Source: Pseudomonadota bacterium
GTDB taxonomy: Bacteria > Pseudomonadota > Gammaproteobacteria > Steroidobacterales > MnTg04
Direction of reading: 5' to 3'
DNA length: 63,134 nt
Assembly: GCA_022572885.1 (NCBI GenBank)
Contig: JACZVC010000002.1
Coordinates: forward strand, 1 to 63,134
The translations under genes and the position numbers were made by a program. The notes under the pieces were generated by a model that had not been told where the DNA came from, made no database searches, and saw only the letters and a program-made list of their open reading frames with translations. Each line of letters begins with the position of its first letter. Position 1 is the stretch's first letter. Positions 1-8,687 of this stretch are shown in pieces.

Positions 1-95
1 TGGATCAGCAGCCACGCAACGACGACGTAGGCAACGCCGCTGCGAAACACGTTGCGGCGCCTTAGTTCATTGATGAACTGCGAGATGTTGACCAT
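1..95 (-). CDS. Partial N-terminus of a probable TPR-type regulator/adenylate-cyclase-like membrane protein
   Basis: Only the first 31 codons lie in the window; the gene runs off the left edge. The start is ATG at 95, with GGGAG placed 6 bases upstream. The visible residues begin MVNISQFINELRRRNVF and continue into a hydrophobic stretch (GVAYVVVAWLL). A short amphipathic head, a basic RRRNVFR-type motif and then one membrane helix is the usual N-terminus of a large gammaproteobacterial family that continues into TPR repeats, sometimes with a cyclase domain or winged helix. The downstream domains are not visible, so the exact subfamily is inference. Confidence 0.55.
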   Translation of the reverse strand, partial: MVNISQFINELRRRNVFRSGVAYVVVAWLLI

Positions 96-434
96 AACAG
101 GCTCCCACCGTCTGGACCAAGAGTAGCTTAGTCAGCCGTTTAATTCAGTCAAAGTGCTTGCGAGGCTTGAGTTCGTGGGTCTATTTTGCCCCAGCTAAGA
201 CACTTTTTCGGGGCCACTGGTAACGCGGGCACCTGAGAGACCTGAAGGTCTGGATCGCTCCGGGTATACCGGAGATTCCGTTTCTTGAGAGGATGTGTGG
301 AAAAATCAGGACATCCAACGTCTTTAAAAGGCATCAACACCAGCAGTGGACACTATTGATTGGACAGCATGGCAGCGTTCTTAAAGGTGGAATCCGATAG
401 TGCCGGTCCGCAGGCAGGCGACCTGACCGTCGCA
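96..434. other. Intergenic region with small hairpins, no convincing gene
   Basis: A 339-base gap between two leftward genes. It holds two short hairpins: AGACC-TGAA-GGTCT (238-251) and CTCCGG-GTATA-CCGGAG (258-274). Neither is followed by a T-run on the leftward strand, so I do not call a terminator. An open frame with a GTG start near 340 (63 codons) has no ribosome site or recognisable product, and I do not believe it is a gene. Confidence 0.5.
125..152 (-). promoter_or_regulatory. Possible sigma70 promoter for the leftmost gene
   Basis: Read leftward, TTGACT (147-152) is followed after 16 bases by TAAGCT (125-130), about 30 bases before the ATG at 95. The -35 box is close to consensus and the -10 box is weak. 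Prediction only. Confidence 0.35.
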
Positions 435-1112
435 TCAGTCGATGCGAAACTTCCTGGCCAGCCAGTAATCGGTGCTGAGATAGCGGCCGCCGCCGATAAT
501 CAGCAAGGCCATCAGCATCACCAGGTAAGTCGCGGCAAACTCTATGCCGTTGTTCAGCTTGACGATGGACCCGCTGCCGTTCAGGTAGCGATAGTTGCCG
601 TGTTCGCGCAGGATGGTCTTGGCCTTGGCCAGCCGTTTCGAGCCTTCGATCGTGCGCTCGTTGGTGTTCAGACACTCGACGAAGGTTTTGAACGGGCCAG
701 CCGTATCGTATTCGGTGGTTCCCTGCACGCAGACCGGTGACGGAAATGACGGGGCGATCGCCGCCCAGCCGTTCTTGAGATGAACCGAGTATCCGGCGAC
801 GAACATCATGACCATCAGTGGCAGGGATATCCAGCGTACGGCCAGGCCCGCCAGCAGTAAAAATCCACCAATCAATTCGATCCAGATCGACATCTGCCAG
901 CTCAACTCGGGCGGAAGAATATTAAAAGGAAAAGGGAAGCTCTCCAGCATGCTGCCGAAATAATTGGCGCCAGTGAGCTTTTCCCATCCCGACACGATCA
1001 GCACCGGTCCGAGGATCAAGCGCAACGCCAGCGAAGCGACACCATCGAGATGGCTGGTGATATTTTTCAGTTGCGCATTAAATTTGCTGACATGGTTCAA
1101 AATTGCGGTCAT
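435..1112 (-). CDS. DoxX-family membrane protein of the HvfX type
   Basis: A 225-residue inner-membrane protein with four predicted helices (about 27-43, 76-92, 95-112 and 191-208). A soluble loop of about 75 residues (about 115-190) separates the last two. The first helix region has the RLILGPVLIVSGWEKL pattern of DoxX proteins. The loop, with a GNYRYLNGSGS-type motif before the last helix, is what I recall from DoxX proteins that accompany DUF692/DUF2063 genes. It is the last gene of that cassette, 64 bases after the DUF2063 stop. DoxX proteins are quinone-linked or of unknown activity; a role in metal or redox stress here is inferred from context. Confidence 0.8.
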   Translation of the reverse strand: MTAILNHVSKFNAQLKNITSHLDGVASLALRLILGPVLIVSGWEKLTGANYFGSMLESFPFPFNILPPELSWQMSIWIELIGGFLLLAGLAVRWISLPLMVMMFVAGYSVHLKNGWAAIAPSFPSPVCVQGTTEYDTAGPFKTFVECLNTNERTIEGSKRLAKAKTILREHGNYRYLNGSGSIVKLNNGIEFAATYLVMLMALLIIGGGRYLSTDYWLARKFRID

Positions 1113-1176
1113 ATTTCGACTCCTGGATAGAGATTATTTGCCGCCAGTCGGGATTCTGAACCAGCCCGTTGGGGCG

Positions 1177-1944
1177 TCAGGTTTGGGTACCGAGAATAAT
1201 GTCTTTGTCGTGAAGGTCTGCAAGAATATCCTTGCCGCCCTCGCTGACTACCTGCGGGTTGGGATGTTTAATTTCGGTAGCGATTCGGGCCAGGAGTTCA
1301 CCACCCGTTCCGGTAATTGCAGCGTCCTGGAGTAACTCCAGCAGGCGGGCGGTGACCGCGTTGATCTCCATGAAACCCACCTGGTCGTCGCGGTTCCGAT
1401 AAACCACCAGGAACGTGCTTTGCCCGGCAGGCTCTTGCGGCTGGTTTGCCGGGGAAATCCGGTGTACCGGGTAGTCGTAAGCCAGCACCCAGGCCAGGGG
1501 CGACAGCACCGGCCGGCCGGCCATCAGGTCGCCATCCGGGTCGATGCCGGCAAGATCGAATTCCGCCGTATCGATCTGCAGGGCAAGCTCGACCCACTCA
1601 TAGTGGGCCAACTCGTTCAAAAAAGGCGGCTCGTCATTCGCGGCCGTGTGCTCATCCTGTAGGTAGCCCAGAAAATCTTTGGGAACCTGCAGAAAATACG
1701 GCGTCTGCGAGCGATGTGTGGAGAAATACTGGCGGATCAGAACGCGCCAGCGTTCGTCACCCATTATTTTGCTCAATACCGGAAAGGTTCCGGCCAGCAA
1801 TTTGACCAGGTTGTTGAAAAACAGGTCCCGATAAATTGTCATTCGCCGGTCTTCGATACCTCCCGGCGCTGGTTGATTCTCCGGGTCGCGAATATGCGCG
1901 GCAAAAGCGTGTTGCAATTGCTGGAACGGCAAGCTTTTATCCAT
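1177..1944 (-). CDS. DUF2063 protein (BufC/HvfC/MbnC-like partner)
   Basis: 255 residues from the chosen start ([11 protein letters not shown]). An upstream in-frame ATG at 2007 lies inside the DUF692 gene and would add 21 residues unlike the family. The N-terminal half matches the DUF2063 pattern: a helical segment with [20 protein letters not shown] followed by [13 protein letters not shown]. Family members partner DUF692 enzymes that oxidise cysteines of a precursor peptide (methanobactin MbnB/MbnC; bufferin BufB/BufC). The gene overlaps the 3' end of the DUF692 gene by 8 bases, so translation is probably coupled. Confidence 0.82.
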   Translation of the reverse strand: MDKSLPFQQLQHAFAAHIRDPENQPAPGGIEDRRMTIYRDLFFNNLVKLLAGTFPVLSKIMGDERWRVLIRQYFSTHRSQTPYFLQVPKDFLGYLQDEHTAANDEPPFLNELAHYEWVELALQIDTAEFDLAGIDPDGDLMAGRPVLSPLAWVLAYDYPVHRISPANQPQEPAGQSTFLVVYRNRDDQVGFMEINAVTARLLELLQDAAITGTGGELLARIATEIKHPNPQVVSEGGKDILADLHDKDIILGTQT

Positions 1945-2788
1945 GCGAAACTCTCGCCGAGGGCTGCGACCATTTTTTCTGCAACTCGATAATGATATCC
2001 ATCTCACGCATCAGCTCCGCCAGCGGCGGAATATCGAAGTCGCGTTCGAGCAGGGTCGGTACGACGCCGCAATGGGCATAAGCCTTGTCGAGAAGTTGCC
2101 AGACCGGGTCAATCACATCGGCGCCATGGGTATCGATTCGTAAATCCTCGGCTTCCACGTAATGCCCGGCAACGTGAAAGTAAACCACGCGGTCTGCCGG
2201 CAACGCGGTCAGGAATTCCTCCGCGTCATAGTTGTGGTTGATGCTGTTGACATAGATGTTGTTGACATCGAGCAGCAGGCCGCAATCGGCTTCCTCGAGT
2301 ACCGCTTTGATAAACTCTATTTCCGTCATCTCCTGGCCGGGTGCCGCATAGTAGGAAACGTTTTCGATCGCAAAAGGCCGTTCCAGGATATCCTGTACCT
2401 GGCGAATCCGGTCGGCGACATGATGGACCGCGTCGGCGGTAAAAGGGATTGGCATCAGGTCGTAGAGGTGGCCGTGGTCGCTGCAGTAACTCAGATGCTC
2501 GGTGTAAAAGCGAATGCCGTGCTCGTCGAGAAAGCGCCGCACCTGCTGTACAAACTCGACATCCAGCGGTTCGGGGCCGCCGATCGACAAAGACAGGCCG
2601 TGACAAACGAACGGGTATCTCTCGGTAAACGCGCGAAACCGTTTCCCCAGCCGGCCACCGACGCCGATCCAGTTTTCCGGCGCGGCCTCCAGGAAACCGA
2701 TCTGCTCCGGCGACTGGTTCTCCAGAGGATTCAACAAACCCCGGCGCAGACCCAGTCCGGCGCCTTTAACGGGATAGTTTTCGCTCAT
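1937..2788 (-). CDS. DUF692 multinuclear iron enzyme (BufB/HvfB/MbnB-like)
   Basis: A 283-residue TIM-barrel-type protein. Conserved DUF692 metal-binding and active-site positions are visible: H63, E97-H98, E142-N143, D174 with N176/N177, H205 and H209, D219 and H221, and E248-R249-D250. Family enzymes install modified cysteines (oxazolone-thioamide in methanobactin, thiooxazole in bufferins) on a ribosomal precursor, together with the DUF2063 partner encoded next. The ATG has a very good ribosome site (GGAGG, 5 bases away). The expected precursor gene (DUF2282-like, signal peptide plus Cys repeats) is not seen upstream: the gene lies only 95 bases after nth. Confidence 0.85.
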   Translation of the reverse strand: MSENYPVKGAGLGLRRGLLNPLENQSPEQIGFLEAAPENWIGVGGRLGKRFRAFTERYPFVCHGLSLSIGGPEPLDVEFVQQVRRFLDEHGIRFYTEHLSYCSDHGHLYDLMPIPFTADAVHHVADRIRQVQDILERPFAIENVSYYAAPGQEMTEIEFIKAVLEEADCGLLLDVNNIYVNSINHNYDAEEFLTALPADRVVYFHVAGHYVEAEDLRIDTHGADVIDPVWQLLDKAYAHCGVVPTLLERDFDIPPLAELMREMDIIIELQKKWSQPSARVSHG

Positions 2789-2883
2789 TCAGTCCTCCGG
2801 ACATTCGCTTGCAGGCATCGACCCGTCCTTAGCAGCAAATGACCGCGACCGGCGGGTAATTATTACAAATTCGGCGATCCAGC

Positions 2884-3582
2884 TTACGCCCGGTCCGTTC
2901 GACCGACAAGCGGGTCAGGGTTTCCCTGCTTCTTTTTCGCCGGGTCGGGCTGGCCTGTTTTTTGCCGGTACTCGCACAGGTCCTCGATCGGGCACTGCGG
3001 GCAAAGCGGGCGTTGTGCCTTGCAGATGTATCGGCCATGCAATATCAGCCAGTGGTGCGCATCCTGGCGAAATTCTTCCGGGACCAGCCTGAGCAGTCTT
3101 TTTTCGACTTCCAGCGGGGTTTTCCCCGGCGCGATACCGGTGCGGTTGGCAACCCTGAAAATATGCGTATCGACGGCGATGGTTATTTCGCCGAAGGCGG
3201 TATTCAGGATGACGTTGGCGGTCTTGCGACCGACCCCGGGCAGGCTTTCGAGTTCGACCCGGGTGCGCGGGACCTCGCCGGCAAATTTTTTCTCGAGCAT
3301 GCGGCAGGTGGCGATGATGTTTTTCGCCTTGGTGTTGTACAGACCGATGCTGCGGATGTGTTTTTTCAAGCCATCCACGCCGAGTCCGAGCATCGCCGAT
3401 GGCGAAGCGGCGACCGCGTACAGGCCGCGGGTCGCTTTGTTCACGCTGATATCGGTGGCTTGCGCGGAGAGGATGACGGCAACCAGTAATTCGAATTCGG
3501 AATGGTAAAGCAGTTCGGTCGTCGGCGTGGGATTGGCGGCTTTGAATCTGCTAAAAATTTCCAGCCGCCTGGCGCGGTTCAT
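2884..3582 (-). CDS. nth: Endonuclease III, DNA N-glycosylase/AP lyase
   Basis: 232 residues, slightly longer than E. coli Nth. It excises oxidised pyrimidines and nicks abasic sites. The helix-hairpin-helix [13 protein letters not shown] carries the catalytic Lys (K120). The catalytic Asp is D138 in VDTHIFRV. The C-terminal [4Fe-4S] site is C187-x6-C194-x2-C197-x5-C203. The start at 3582 ([10 protein letters not shown]) overlaps the rsxE stop by 4 bases, so nth is the terminal gene of the rsx operon, as in E. coli. A longer open frame reading further upstream is out of phase with rsxE and is not the real start. Confidence 0.96.
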   Translation of the reverse strand: MNRARRLEIFSRFKAANPTPTTELLYHSEFELLVAVILSAQATDISVNKATRGLYAVAASPSAMLGLGVDGLKKHIRSIGLYNTKAKNIIATCRMLEKKFAGEVPRTRVELESLPGVGRKTANVILNTAFGEITIAVDTHIFRVANRTGIAPGKTPLEVEKRLLRLVPEEFRQDAHHWLILHGRYICKAQRPLCPQCPIEDLCEYRQKTGQPDPAKKKQGNPDPLVGRTDRA

Positions 3583-4265
3583 GCCCGCTCGCTCGCCACA
3601 TCGCTGCCCGGTGCAACCGCTGCAAGGCGGGCATAGCGGTGATCCAGGGTATTTTTTAACGCCACCAGCATGCCGAGGCCGATAAATGCGCCCGGGGGCA
3701 GCAGCGCGAGGAGAAATCCGTGTTCCGGGTCGAAAAACTGCAAGGTCCAGTTGCTGGCGATATCGCCGAACAGCAAGTCGGCGCCATCCAGCAAGCTGCC
3801 GCGCCCGATCAGCTCCCGCGCTGCGCCAAGCACGACCAGCGTTGCCGCGAATCCACTGCCCATTGCCAGACCGTCGAGCAGCGATGGCAGCGGCCGGTTT
3901 CGGGAGGCGAACGCCTCGGCGCGGCCGATGATCGCGCAGTTGGTGACGATCAGTGGTACGAAGATGCCGAGCACCCGGTACAGACCGTGAAACCAGGCAT
4001 TCATGACCAGTTCGATGACGGTTACCAGCGAGGCGATCAGCAGCACGAAGACCGGGATGCGAATTTCGTCCCGCAACCAGTTGCGGCTTAAAGACACCAC
4101 CAGGTTTGAAGCACAGAGCACAGCGATGGTTGCGATGCCAAGTCCCAGGCCATTGACCAGGCTGTTGCTGACCGCCAGCAGCGGGCAAAGCCCCAGCAAT
4201 TGAACCAGCGCGGGATTATTGTTCCACAAGCCGGTGTTAACGATTTCCCTGTTGGCGGTGTTCAT
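3579..4265 (-). CDS. rsxE: Rsx/Rnf electron transport complex subunit E
   Basis: A 228-residue six-helix membrane protein, homologous to RsxA encoded at the head of the operon. It has the family motif [19 protein letters not shown] near the N-terminus and [18 protein letters not shown] in the middle, with the Cys pair that coordinates the intramembrane [2Fe-2S] cluster in Rnf/Nqr complexes. It overlaps rsxG by 4 bases and nth by 4 bases. The C-terminus is longer and less conserved than in E. coli. Confidence 0.95.
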   Translation of the reverse strand: MNTANREIVNTGLWNNNPALVQLLGLCPLLAVSNSLVNGLGLGIATIAVLCASNLVVSLSRNWLRDEIRIPVFVLLIASLVTVIELVMNAWFHGLYRVLGIFVPLIVTNCAIIGRAEAFASRNRPLPSLLDGLAMGSGFAATLVVLGAARELIGRGSLLDGADLLFGDIASNWTLQFFDPEHGFLLALLPPGAFIGLGMLVALKNTLDHRYARLAAVAPGSDVASERA

Positions 4266-4939
4266 GGCTGGCTTTCCGTCTCAAACCGGTAACTATCGCC
4301 GGCGGCTGCAGCAAACAGCCGTTGTTGATGCTGGTTAAAATACAACATCGCCTTGTGGACTGCCTGAACCACGGCCCGGGGGCTGATTGTCGCCCCGGTG
4401 AGTTGATCGAACCGGCCACCGTCTTTCTTCACCTGCCAGTCCGCTGGCAGGGCACTCGCCAGCGACAGGCCAGGAAACTGCTCAACCCAGTCGGAGCGTT
4501 GCTGGTCGATCCCATCGCCCAGACCCGGTGTCTCGCGGTGAGCCACGATCCTGACTCCCGCCAGCGTGCCATCGGCATAGATGCCAACCAGCAGGCGAAT
4601 CACGCCGTTGTAACCATTGGGGGCCTGCGGTGATATGATCAGGCCGACCGGCTGTCCTAGCCGGCGCGCCCGGTAAACGGCGACGCCCTGGTCGCTGCCA
4701 AGCAGTTTCGTATCGATTACATCAATGGTATCCGTAAAAAAATCGTTATCGTAGGCTGACGCGGGTATCAACTCGTTGAGGCTGCGCATCATGTACTCGC
4801 GCTCGTTCTTTGCTATCCTGTCTGCTGTCAGCGCATAGAAAAAAGTTACGACTCCCACGCCGATTACGGCAAACAAAAACAGGTTCAGACCGGAGCGGCT
4901 CATCAACCTGAACAAGTTTCCGCGGTCAGTCATGGCCAT
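4262..4939 (-). CDS. rsxG: Rsx/Rnf complex FMN-binding subunit G
   Basis: 225 residues: one N-terminal membrane helix (about 18-37), then a periplasmic FMN-binding domain. The covalent FMN site T-G-A-T lies at 181-184 ([12 protein letters not shown]), with T184 the flavinylated residue by analogy. The HRETPGLGD motif (134-142) is also typical. Two candidate ATGs exist, at 4939 and 4933; both overlap the end of rsxD. Carries electrons on the periplasmic side of the Na+/H+-linked ferredoxin:NAD or SoxR-reducing complex. Confidence 0.95.
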   Translation of the reverse strand: MAMTDRGNLFRLMSRSGLNLFLFAVIGVGVVTFFYALTADRIAKNEREYMMRSLNELIPASAYDNDFFTDTIDVIDTKLLGSDQGVAVYRARRLGQPVGLIISPQAPNGYNGVIRLLVGIYADGTLAGVRIVAHRETPGLGDGIDQQRSDWVEQFPGLSLASALPADWQVKKDGGRFDQLTGATISPRAVVQAVHKAMLYFNQHQQRLFAAAAGDSYRFETESQP

Positions 4940-5960
4940 AAACCCGTGGCCTGGTGTAATGGTCGATTAATGGCGTCGTCATATTCATAAACAGCACGGC
5001 GAAGGCGACACCATCCGGAAACCCGCCCCAGGTACGAATCACGTAAACGAGAATGCCGATACCCGCGCCATATATTTTCTGACCGCGGGGCGATATCGGT
5101 GCAGTGACCGGGTCAGTTGCAATAAAAAACGCACCGAACAGCGCGGCGCCGGCGAACAGGTGAAACCCGGATGGCACATAGGCGCCCGGGTTCAGCAAGT
5201 ACATGATGGCTGCTGTCACAAACAGGCCGAGCAACATGAACGTCGGGATCTGCCAGCGGATGACGCCCTTGTAGAGTAGCCACATGCCACCCAATGCACT
5301 GTATATGCCGATCCACTCCCAGCCTTTCCCGGCGAAATTTCCAAACAACGGCCCGTTCTTGATTTCCGAGTAGTTCCTCGCCTGTGCCAACTCGTTCCTC
5401 GTCACATCCAGTGGCGAAGCGGCGGTGATCGTGTCCATCGCTTGCCCGGCCGGCAGGTTTCCGGTGAGCAGGTAAAAAAGACTGTCGCCGAAATCGGGGT
5501 GGGTAATACCGATGTCCACGTTCAGCGGCGGCAGCCAGCTGGTCATGTAGACCGGAAAAGACACCAGCAAAACCACATAGGCGGTCATTGCGGGATTGAA
5601 TGGATTTTGCCCGAGCCCACCGTAGAGGTGTTTGGCAATAACGATGGCGAAAGTCGCGCCGGTCGCCGTTACCCACCAGGGCGTCAGCGGTGGCAGCGTG
5701 AAGGCGATCAACACCGCGGTCACCAGTGCGCTGAAATCCATCAGATACGGCCGCAATGGCAGCCCGCGCAGTCTTAGCATCGCAGCCTCGGCCGCGAGCG
5801 CAACTCCGCCGGCAACGACAATATTGAATATCAGCCCGGGACCGAAGAAATAGACATGCGCGATGGCTGCCGGGATCAGGGCCTTGAGTACCCGTTGCAT
5901 CATGCGCCGTACGCTGCCCGAGGGCGTGATATGTGGCGCGAACTGGGATTCAAATTTCAT
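4926..5960 (-). CDS. rsxD: Rsx/Rnf complex subunit D, FMN-site Thr replaced by Ser
   Basis: A 344-residue polytopic protein of the NqrB/RnfD family. It aligns well with E. coli RsxD as I recall it: LYGGLGQNPFNPAM (112-125), SFPVYMTSWLPP (134-145) and the C-terminal [11 protein letters not shown]. coli RsxD carries its phosphoester FMN on the Thr of QATPLD. The equivalent here reads T-A-A-S-P-L-D, with S182 at that position (codon TCG, 5415-5417). Whether Ser is flavinylated, or the site is lost, cannot be told from sequence. Overlaps rsxC by 4 bases and rsxG by 14. Confidence 0.94.
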   Translation of the reverse strand: MKFESQFAPHITPSGSVRRMMQRVLKALIPAAIAHVYFFGPGLIFNIVVAGGVALAAEAAMLRLRGLPLRPYLMDFSALVTAVLIAFTLPPLTPWWVTATGATFAIVIAKHLYGGLGQNPFNPAMTAYVVLLVSFPVYMTSWLPPLNVDIGITHPDFGDSLFYLLTGNLPAGQAMDTITAASPLDVTRNELAQARNYSEIKNGPLFGNFAGKGWEWIGIYSALGGMWLLYKGVIRWQIPTFMLLGLFVTAAIMYLLNPGAYVPSGFHLFAGAALFGAFFIATDPVTAPISPRGQKIYGAGIGILVYVIRTWGGFPDGVAFAVLFMNMTTPLIDHYTRPRVYGHD

Positions 5961-7522
5961 TCGCCGAAATCCTGGTCCGGTTCGACCGTTGAATCGGTCT
6001 TTGCCTGTGCGCGTTGCACCGAGGCTGCAATCTGCCGTTCGCGTTCCTGCTGGCTGCCCTCGGCGAGCCGTTTTTTGCGGGCGGTCAGTCGCGCCTGCCG
6101 CGCGTCTTCCTCGATACTGATGCGTGCTGCGCGGTCCTCGAATCTGTTTTTTGCCAGTTGCGACTTTTGCTGTTGCCGGTCACGTGCGGACAACTCCGAC
6201 TTGGCGTATCGAAAATACTGGGCAAGGGGGATGTGGCTTGGGCAAACATAGTCGCAGCAACCACACTCAATGCAGGCGCCGACCGAAAGCTTGGCCGCTT
6301 TGTCCAGGTCTCCGCCTTTGACCTGCCAGTACAGTTCCTCCGGTTGCAGAGTGACAGGGCATACTTGCGCGCATTTGCCGCAGCGTATGCACGGCATCGC
6401 GAAATCGGTCTGTTGCAACTCACTCGGGCCGGCGACCGTGACACAGTTGGTTCCCTTGATGACTGGCAGTTGGTCATCGGTCAGTGAAAATCCCATCATC
6501 GGGCCGCCCATCAACATTGCGTCGGCGCCGTCGCGATAGCCGCCACAGGCCGCGACCAGGTCTGCGATGGGTGTTCCCAGCCTGACTTCGAGGTTGCCAG
6601 GCAGATGGACGCCTTTCCCAGCAACGGTCGTGATTCGTGAAATCAGCGGCTGCCCATCAATCAACGCGTGTTTGATCGCCAGCGCCGTACCGACATTCTG
6701 CGACAAATAACCGATGTCCTGTGGTAAGCCGTCATGGGGTACCTCCTGGCCGGTCAGAACCTGCACCAGTTGCCGCTCTCCGCCGGCGGGATATATCGAG
6801 TATATTTTTCGCAGGACGATGCGCTCGTCGCCAATCCTGGCTAACGCTTTTTCGAGTGCGGCTATGGCTCTTTGCTTGTCTCGCTCAATGCCAATCAGCG
6901 CTCTTGGCGCAGACATCGCGTGCAGCATGATCTGAATCCCGGTTATCAAATCATCCGCATGCTCCCTCATCAACATGTCATCGCAACTGATAATGGGTTC
7001 GCATTCGGCGGCATTGACGACCAGAGCCTTGATGCCCCTGTCTTCGGCCTTGGACATCTTGGCAGCCGTCGGGTACATCGCGCCGCCGAGCCCGGTGATG
7101 CCGGCCTGGTGAATCCGGTCCTGGATTTCCTCCGGGCTCAGCGACAGGTAATCCACGCAGGCAAGGCCAGTATCGATCGCATGGTCCTTGCCGTCCGACC
7201 TGAGTACTACGCACAGCGCGCTAAGACCACCCGGATGCGGAACCGGGTGCATGCCTATGGACTCTACAGTTCCCGATGTCGGCGCATGCACCGGCGCCGA
7301 CACCTCGCCATCGGCCGCGCCGATCGGCTGCCCTTGGAAAACTTTGTCGCCGGCCTTTACCAGCGGTATGGCCTCGCGACCGATGTGCTGGCTCAGCGGA
7401 ATCACCAGTTTGTCCGGAATCCCAACGTGTCGAATCGGGGTCAACGTGGATTGAATCTTGTTGGGTAAAAGTTTCAGGCCGCCCCTGAAACGACGTGGCA
7501 TGACTTTGTCTTGCTGTTCCAT
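5957..7522 (-). CDS. rsxC: Rsx/Rnf complex NADH/flavin-binding subunit C
   Basis: 521 residues from ATG 7522 (MEQQDKVMPRRF), chosen because further upstream the frame runs into rsxB. The N-terminal segment is barrel-sandwich-like; the middle is the flavin/NADH-binding region (ITGLGGAMYPTAAK at 142-155). Two [4Fe-4S] motifs follow: C378/C381/C384/C388 and C417/C420/C423/C427. A charged Gln/Arg-rich tail follows but is much shorter than the long Ala-rich repeat tail of E. coli RsxC. Couples the cytoplasmic electron donor or acceptor to the membrane subunits. Confidence 0.95.
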   Translation of the reverse strand: MEQQDKVMPRRFRGGLKLLPNKIQSTLTPIRHVGIPDKLVIPLSQHIGREAIPLVKAGDKVFQGQPIGAADGEVSAPVHAPTSGTVESIGMHPVPHPGGLSALCVVLRSDGKDHAIDTGLACVDYLSLSPEEIQDRIHQAGITGLGGAMYPTAAKMSKAEDRGIKALVVNAAECEPIISCDDMLMREHADDLITGIQIMLHAMSAPRALIGIERDKQRAIAALEKALARIGDERIVLRKIYSIYPAGGERQLVQVLTGQEVPHDGLPQDIGYLSQNVGTALAIKHALIDGQPLISRITTVAGKGVHLPGNLEVRLGTPIADLVAACGGYRDGADAMLMGGPMMGFSLTDDQLPVIKGTNCVTVAGPSELQQTDFAMPCIRCGKCAQVCPVTLQPEELYWQVKGGDLDKAAKLSVGACIECGCCDYVCPSHIPLAQYFRYAKSELSARDRQQQKSQLAKNRFEDRAARISIEEDARQARLTARKKRLAEGSQQERERQIAASVQRAQAKTDSTVEPDQDFGE

Positions 7523-7526
7523 GATC

Positions 7527-8069
7527 TTACTGGCCGACCCGCTGTTCCGGGCTGGGCCATTTCCAGCTACCCGGTTGCGGCTCCGGGACAACCATATCGA
7601 TACAGTCAACGGGGCAGGGCTCCACACACAGATCACAACCGGTACACTCGGACTCGATCACCGTGTGCATCTGCTTGCTGGCGCCCAGTATGGCGTCCAC
7701 CGGGCAAGCCTGAATGCAGAGCGTGCAGCCGATACACAGATCTTCATCGATGACTGCTATTGTGAGCGGTTTTTCTTCGCCATAATCGGGATCGAGCGAT
7801 TTGATATCCCGGCCGAGCAGCTTGGCCAGCGCCTGGATCGTCGCTTCGCCGCCAGGCGGGCATTGGTTGATATCCGCCTCGCCCGCGGCTATTGCCTCCG
7901 CATAGGGCCGGCAACCCGGGAAGTTGCACTGGCCGCACTGTGTTTGTGGCAGCAGGTTGTTGATCTGCTCGACTACCGGGTCTTTGGTAATTCTGAATCG
8001 GTTCGCGGCAAAGCCAAGCGCCAGTCCCAAAGCGAGCGCGAGCAAGCCGATTGTAATGATCGCGATCAA
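7527..8069 (-). CDS. rsxB: Rsx/Rnf complex ferredoxin-like subunit B
   Basis: 180 residues: an N-terminal membrane helix (about 2-22), then a [4Fe-4S] site (C45-x2-C48-x4-C53-x16-C70), then two bacterial-ferredoxin [4Fe-4S] motifs (C112/C115/C118/C122 and C142/C145/C148/C152). All ligands are present, so it should be active. Sits 8 bases after rsxA and 4 before rsxC. Confidence 0.96.
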   Translation of the reverse strand: MIAIITIGLLALALGLALGFAANRFRITKDPVVEQINNLLPQTQCGQCNFPGCRPYAEAIAAGEADINQCPPGGEATIQALAKLLGRDIKSLDPDYGEEKPLTIAVIDEDLCIGCTLCIQACPVDAILGASKQMHTVIESECTGCDLCVEPCPVDCIDMVVPEPQPGSWKWPSPEQRVGQ

Positions 8070-8077
8070 GACTATGC

Positions 8078-8653
8078 CTAGACCAGCCCGCTAAAGCCGA
8101 TAAAAGCGAGCGCCATAATCCCCGCCGTGATCAGCGCGATCGATGCGCCCTTAAAGGGCTGTGGTATATCGGCAAGTTCAATTCTTTCGCGGATCGCGGA
8201 AAAGAAAACCAGGACCATCGAAAACCCGAGCGCGGCCCCGAAGCCGTACAGCAGCGACTCCACGAAGCCATGTGATTCCTGGACATTCAACAAGGTCACG
8301 CCGAGTACCGCGCAATTGGTGGTTATCAGCGGCAAATATATTCCAAGGATCTGATAAAGCAGAGGGCTGGACCGCCGCACCAACATTTCCGTGAATTGAA
8401 CCATTGCGGCGATGAGCAAAATAAAAGTAATCGTCCTCAGGTAGGTCAGCCCCAGCGGTTCGAGCAGGTAATGATGCAGGAGGTAGCTGGCCGCGGAAGA
8501 CAAGGTAAGGACAAAAGTCGTCGCCAGGCCCATGCCCACGGCGCCATCCAGTTTCCGCGACACGCCCATGAACGGGCACAGGCCAAGAAACTTCACCAGT
8601 ACGAAATTGTTGACCAGAACGGTACTGACGATAATCAAAGCCAGTTCGCTCAT
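8078..8653 (-). CDS. rsxA: Rsx/Rnf complex subunit A
   Basis: A 191-residue six-helix membrane protein, full family length. The motifs [20 protein letters not shown] near the N-terminus and [12 protein letters not shown] in the middle are typical, including the Cys residues of the intramembrane iron-sulfur site. First gene of the rsx operon. It lies only 34 bases after the metG stop on the same strand, so read-through from metG is likely. Confidence 0.96.
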   Translation of the reverse strand: MSELALIIVSTVLVNNFVLVKFLGLCPFMGVSRKLDGAVGMGLATTFVLTLSSAASYLLHHYLLEPLGLTYLRTITFILLIAAMVQFTEMLVRRSSPLLYQILGIYLPLITTNCAVLGVTLLNVQESHGFVESLLYGFGAALGFSMVLVFFSAIRERIELADIPQPFKGASIALITAGIMALAFIGFSGLV

Positions 8654-8687
8654 CTCATACCTTGATGCTGATCATGTAGTCCCGCTC

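Noticed and set aside
149-340. 63-codon leftward frame in the first intergenic gap
   Set aside because: GTG start, no ribosome site, no recognisable domain or membrane segment, and it overlaps hairpins; composition is not that of the neighbouring genes.
2789-2820. Nine-codon frame (begins MPASECPED) ending at the DUF692 gene start
   Set aside because: Tempting as a tiny Cys-containing precursor, but it overlaps the ribosome site, has no signal peptide, and is within chance expectation.
2884-4188. 434-codon frame reading through nth into rsxE
   Set aside because: The upstream part is out of phase with rsxE and lacks similarity; the real nth starts at 3582.
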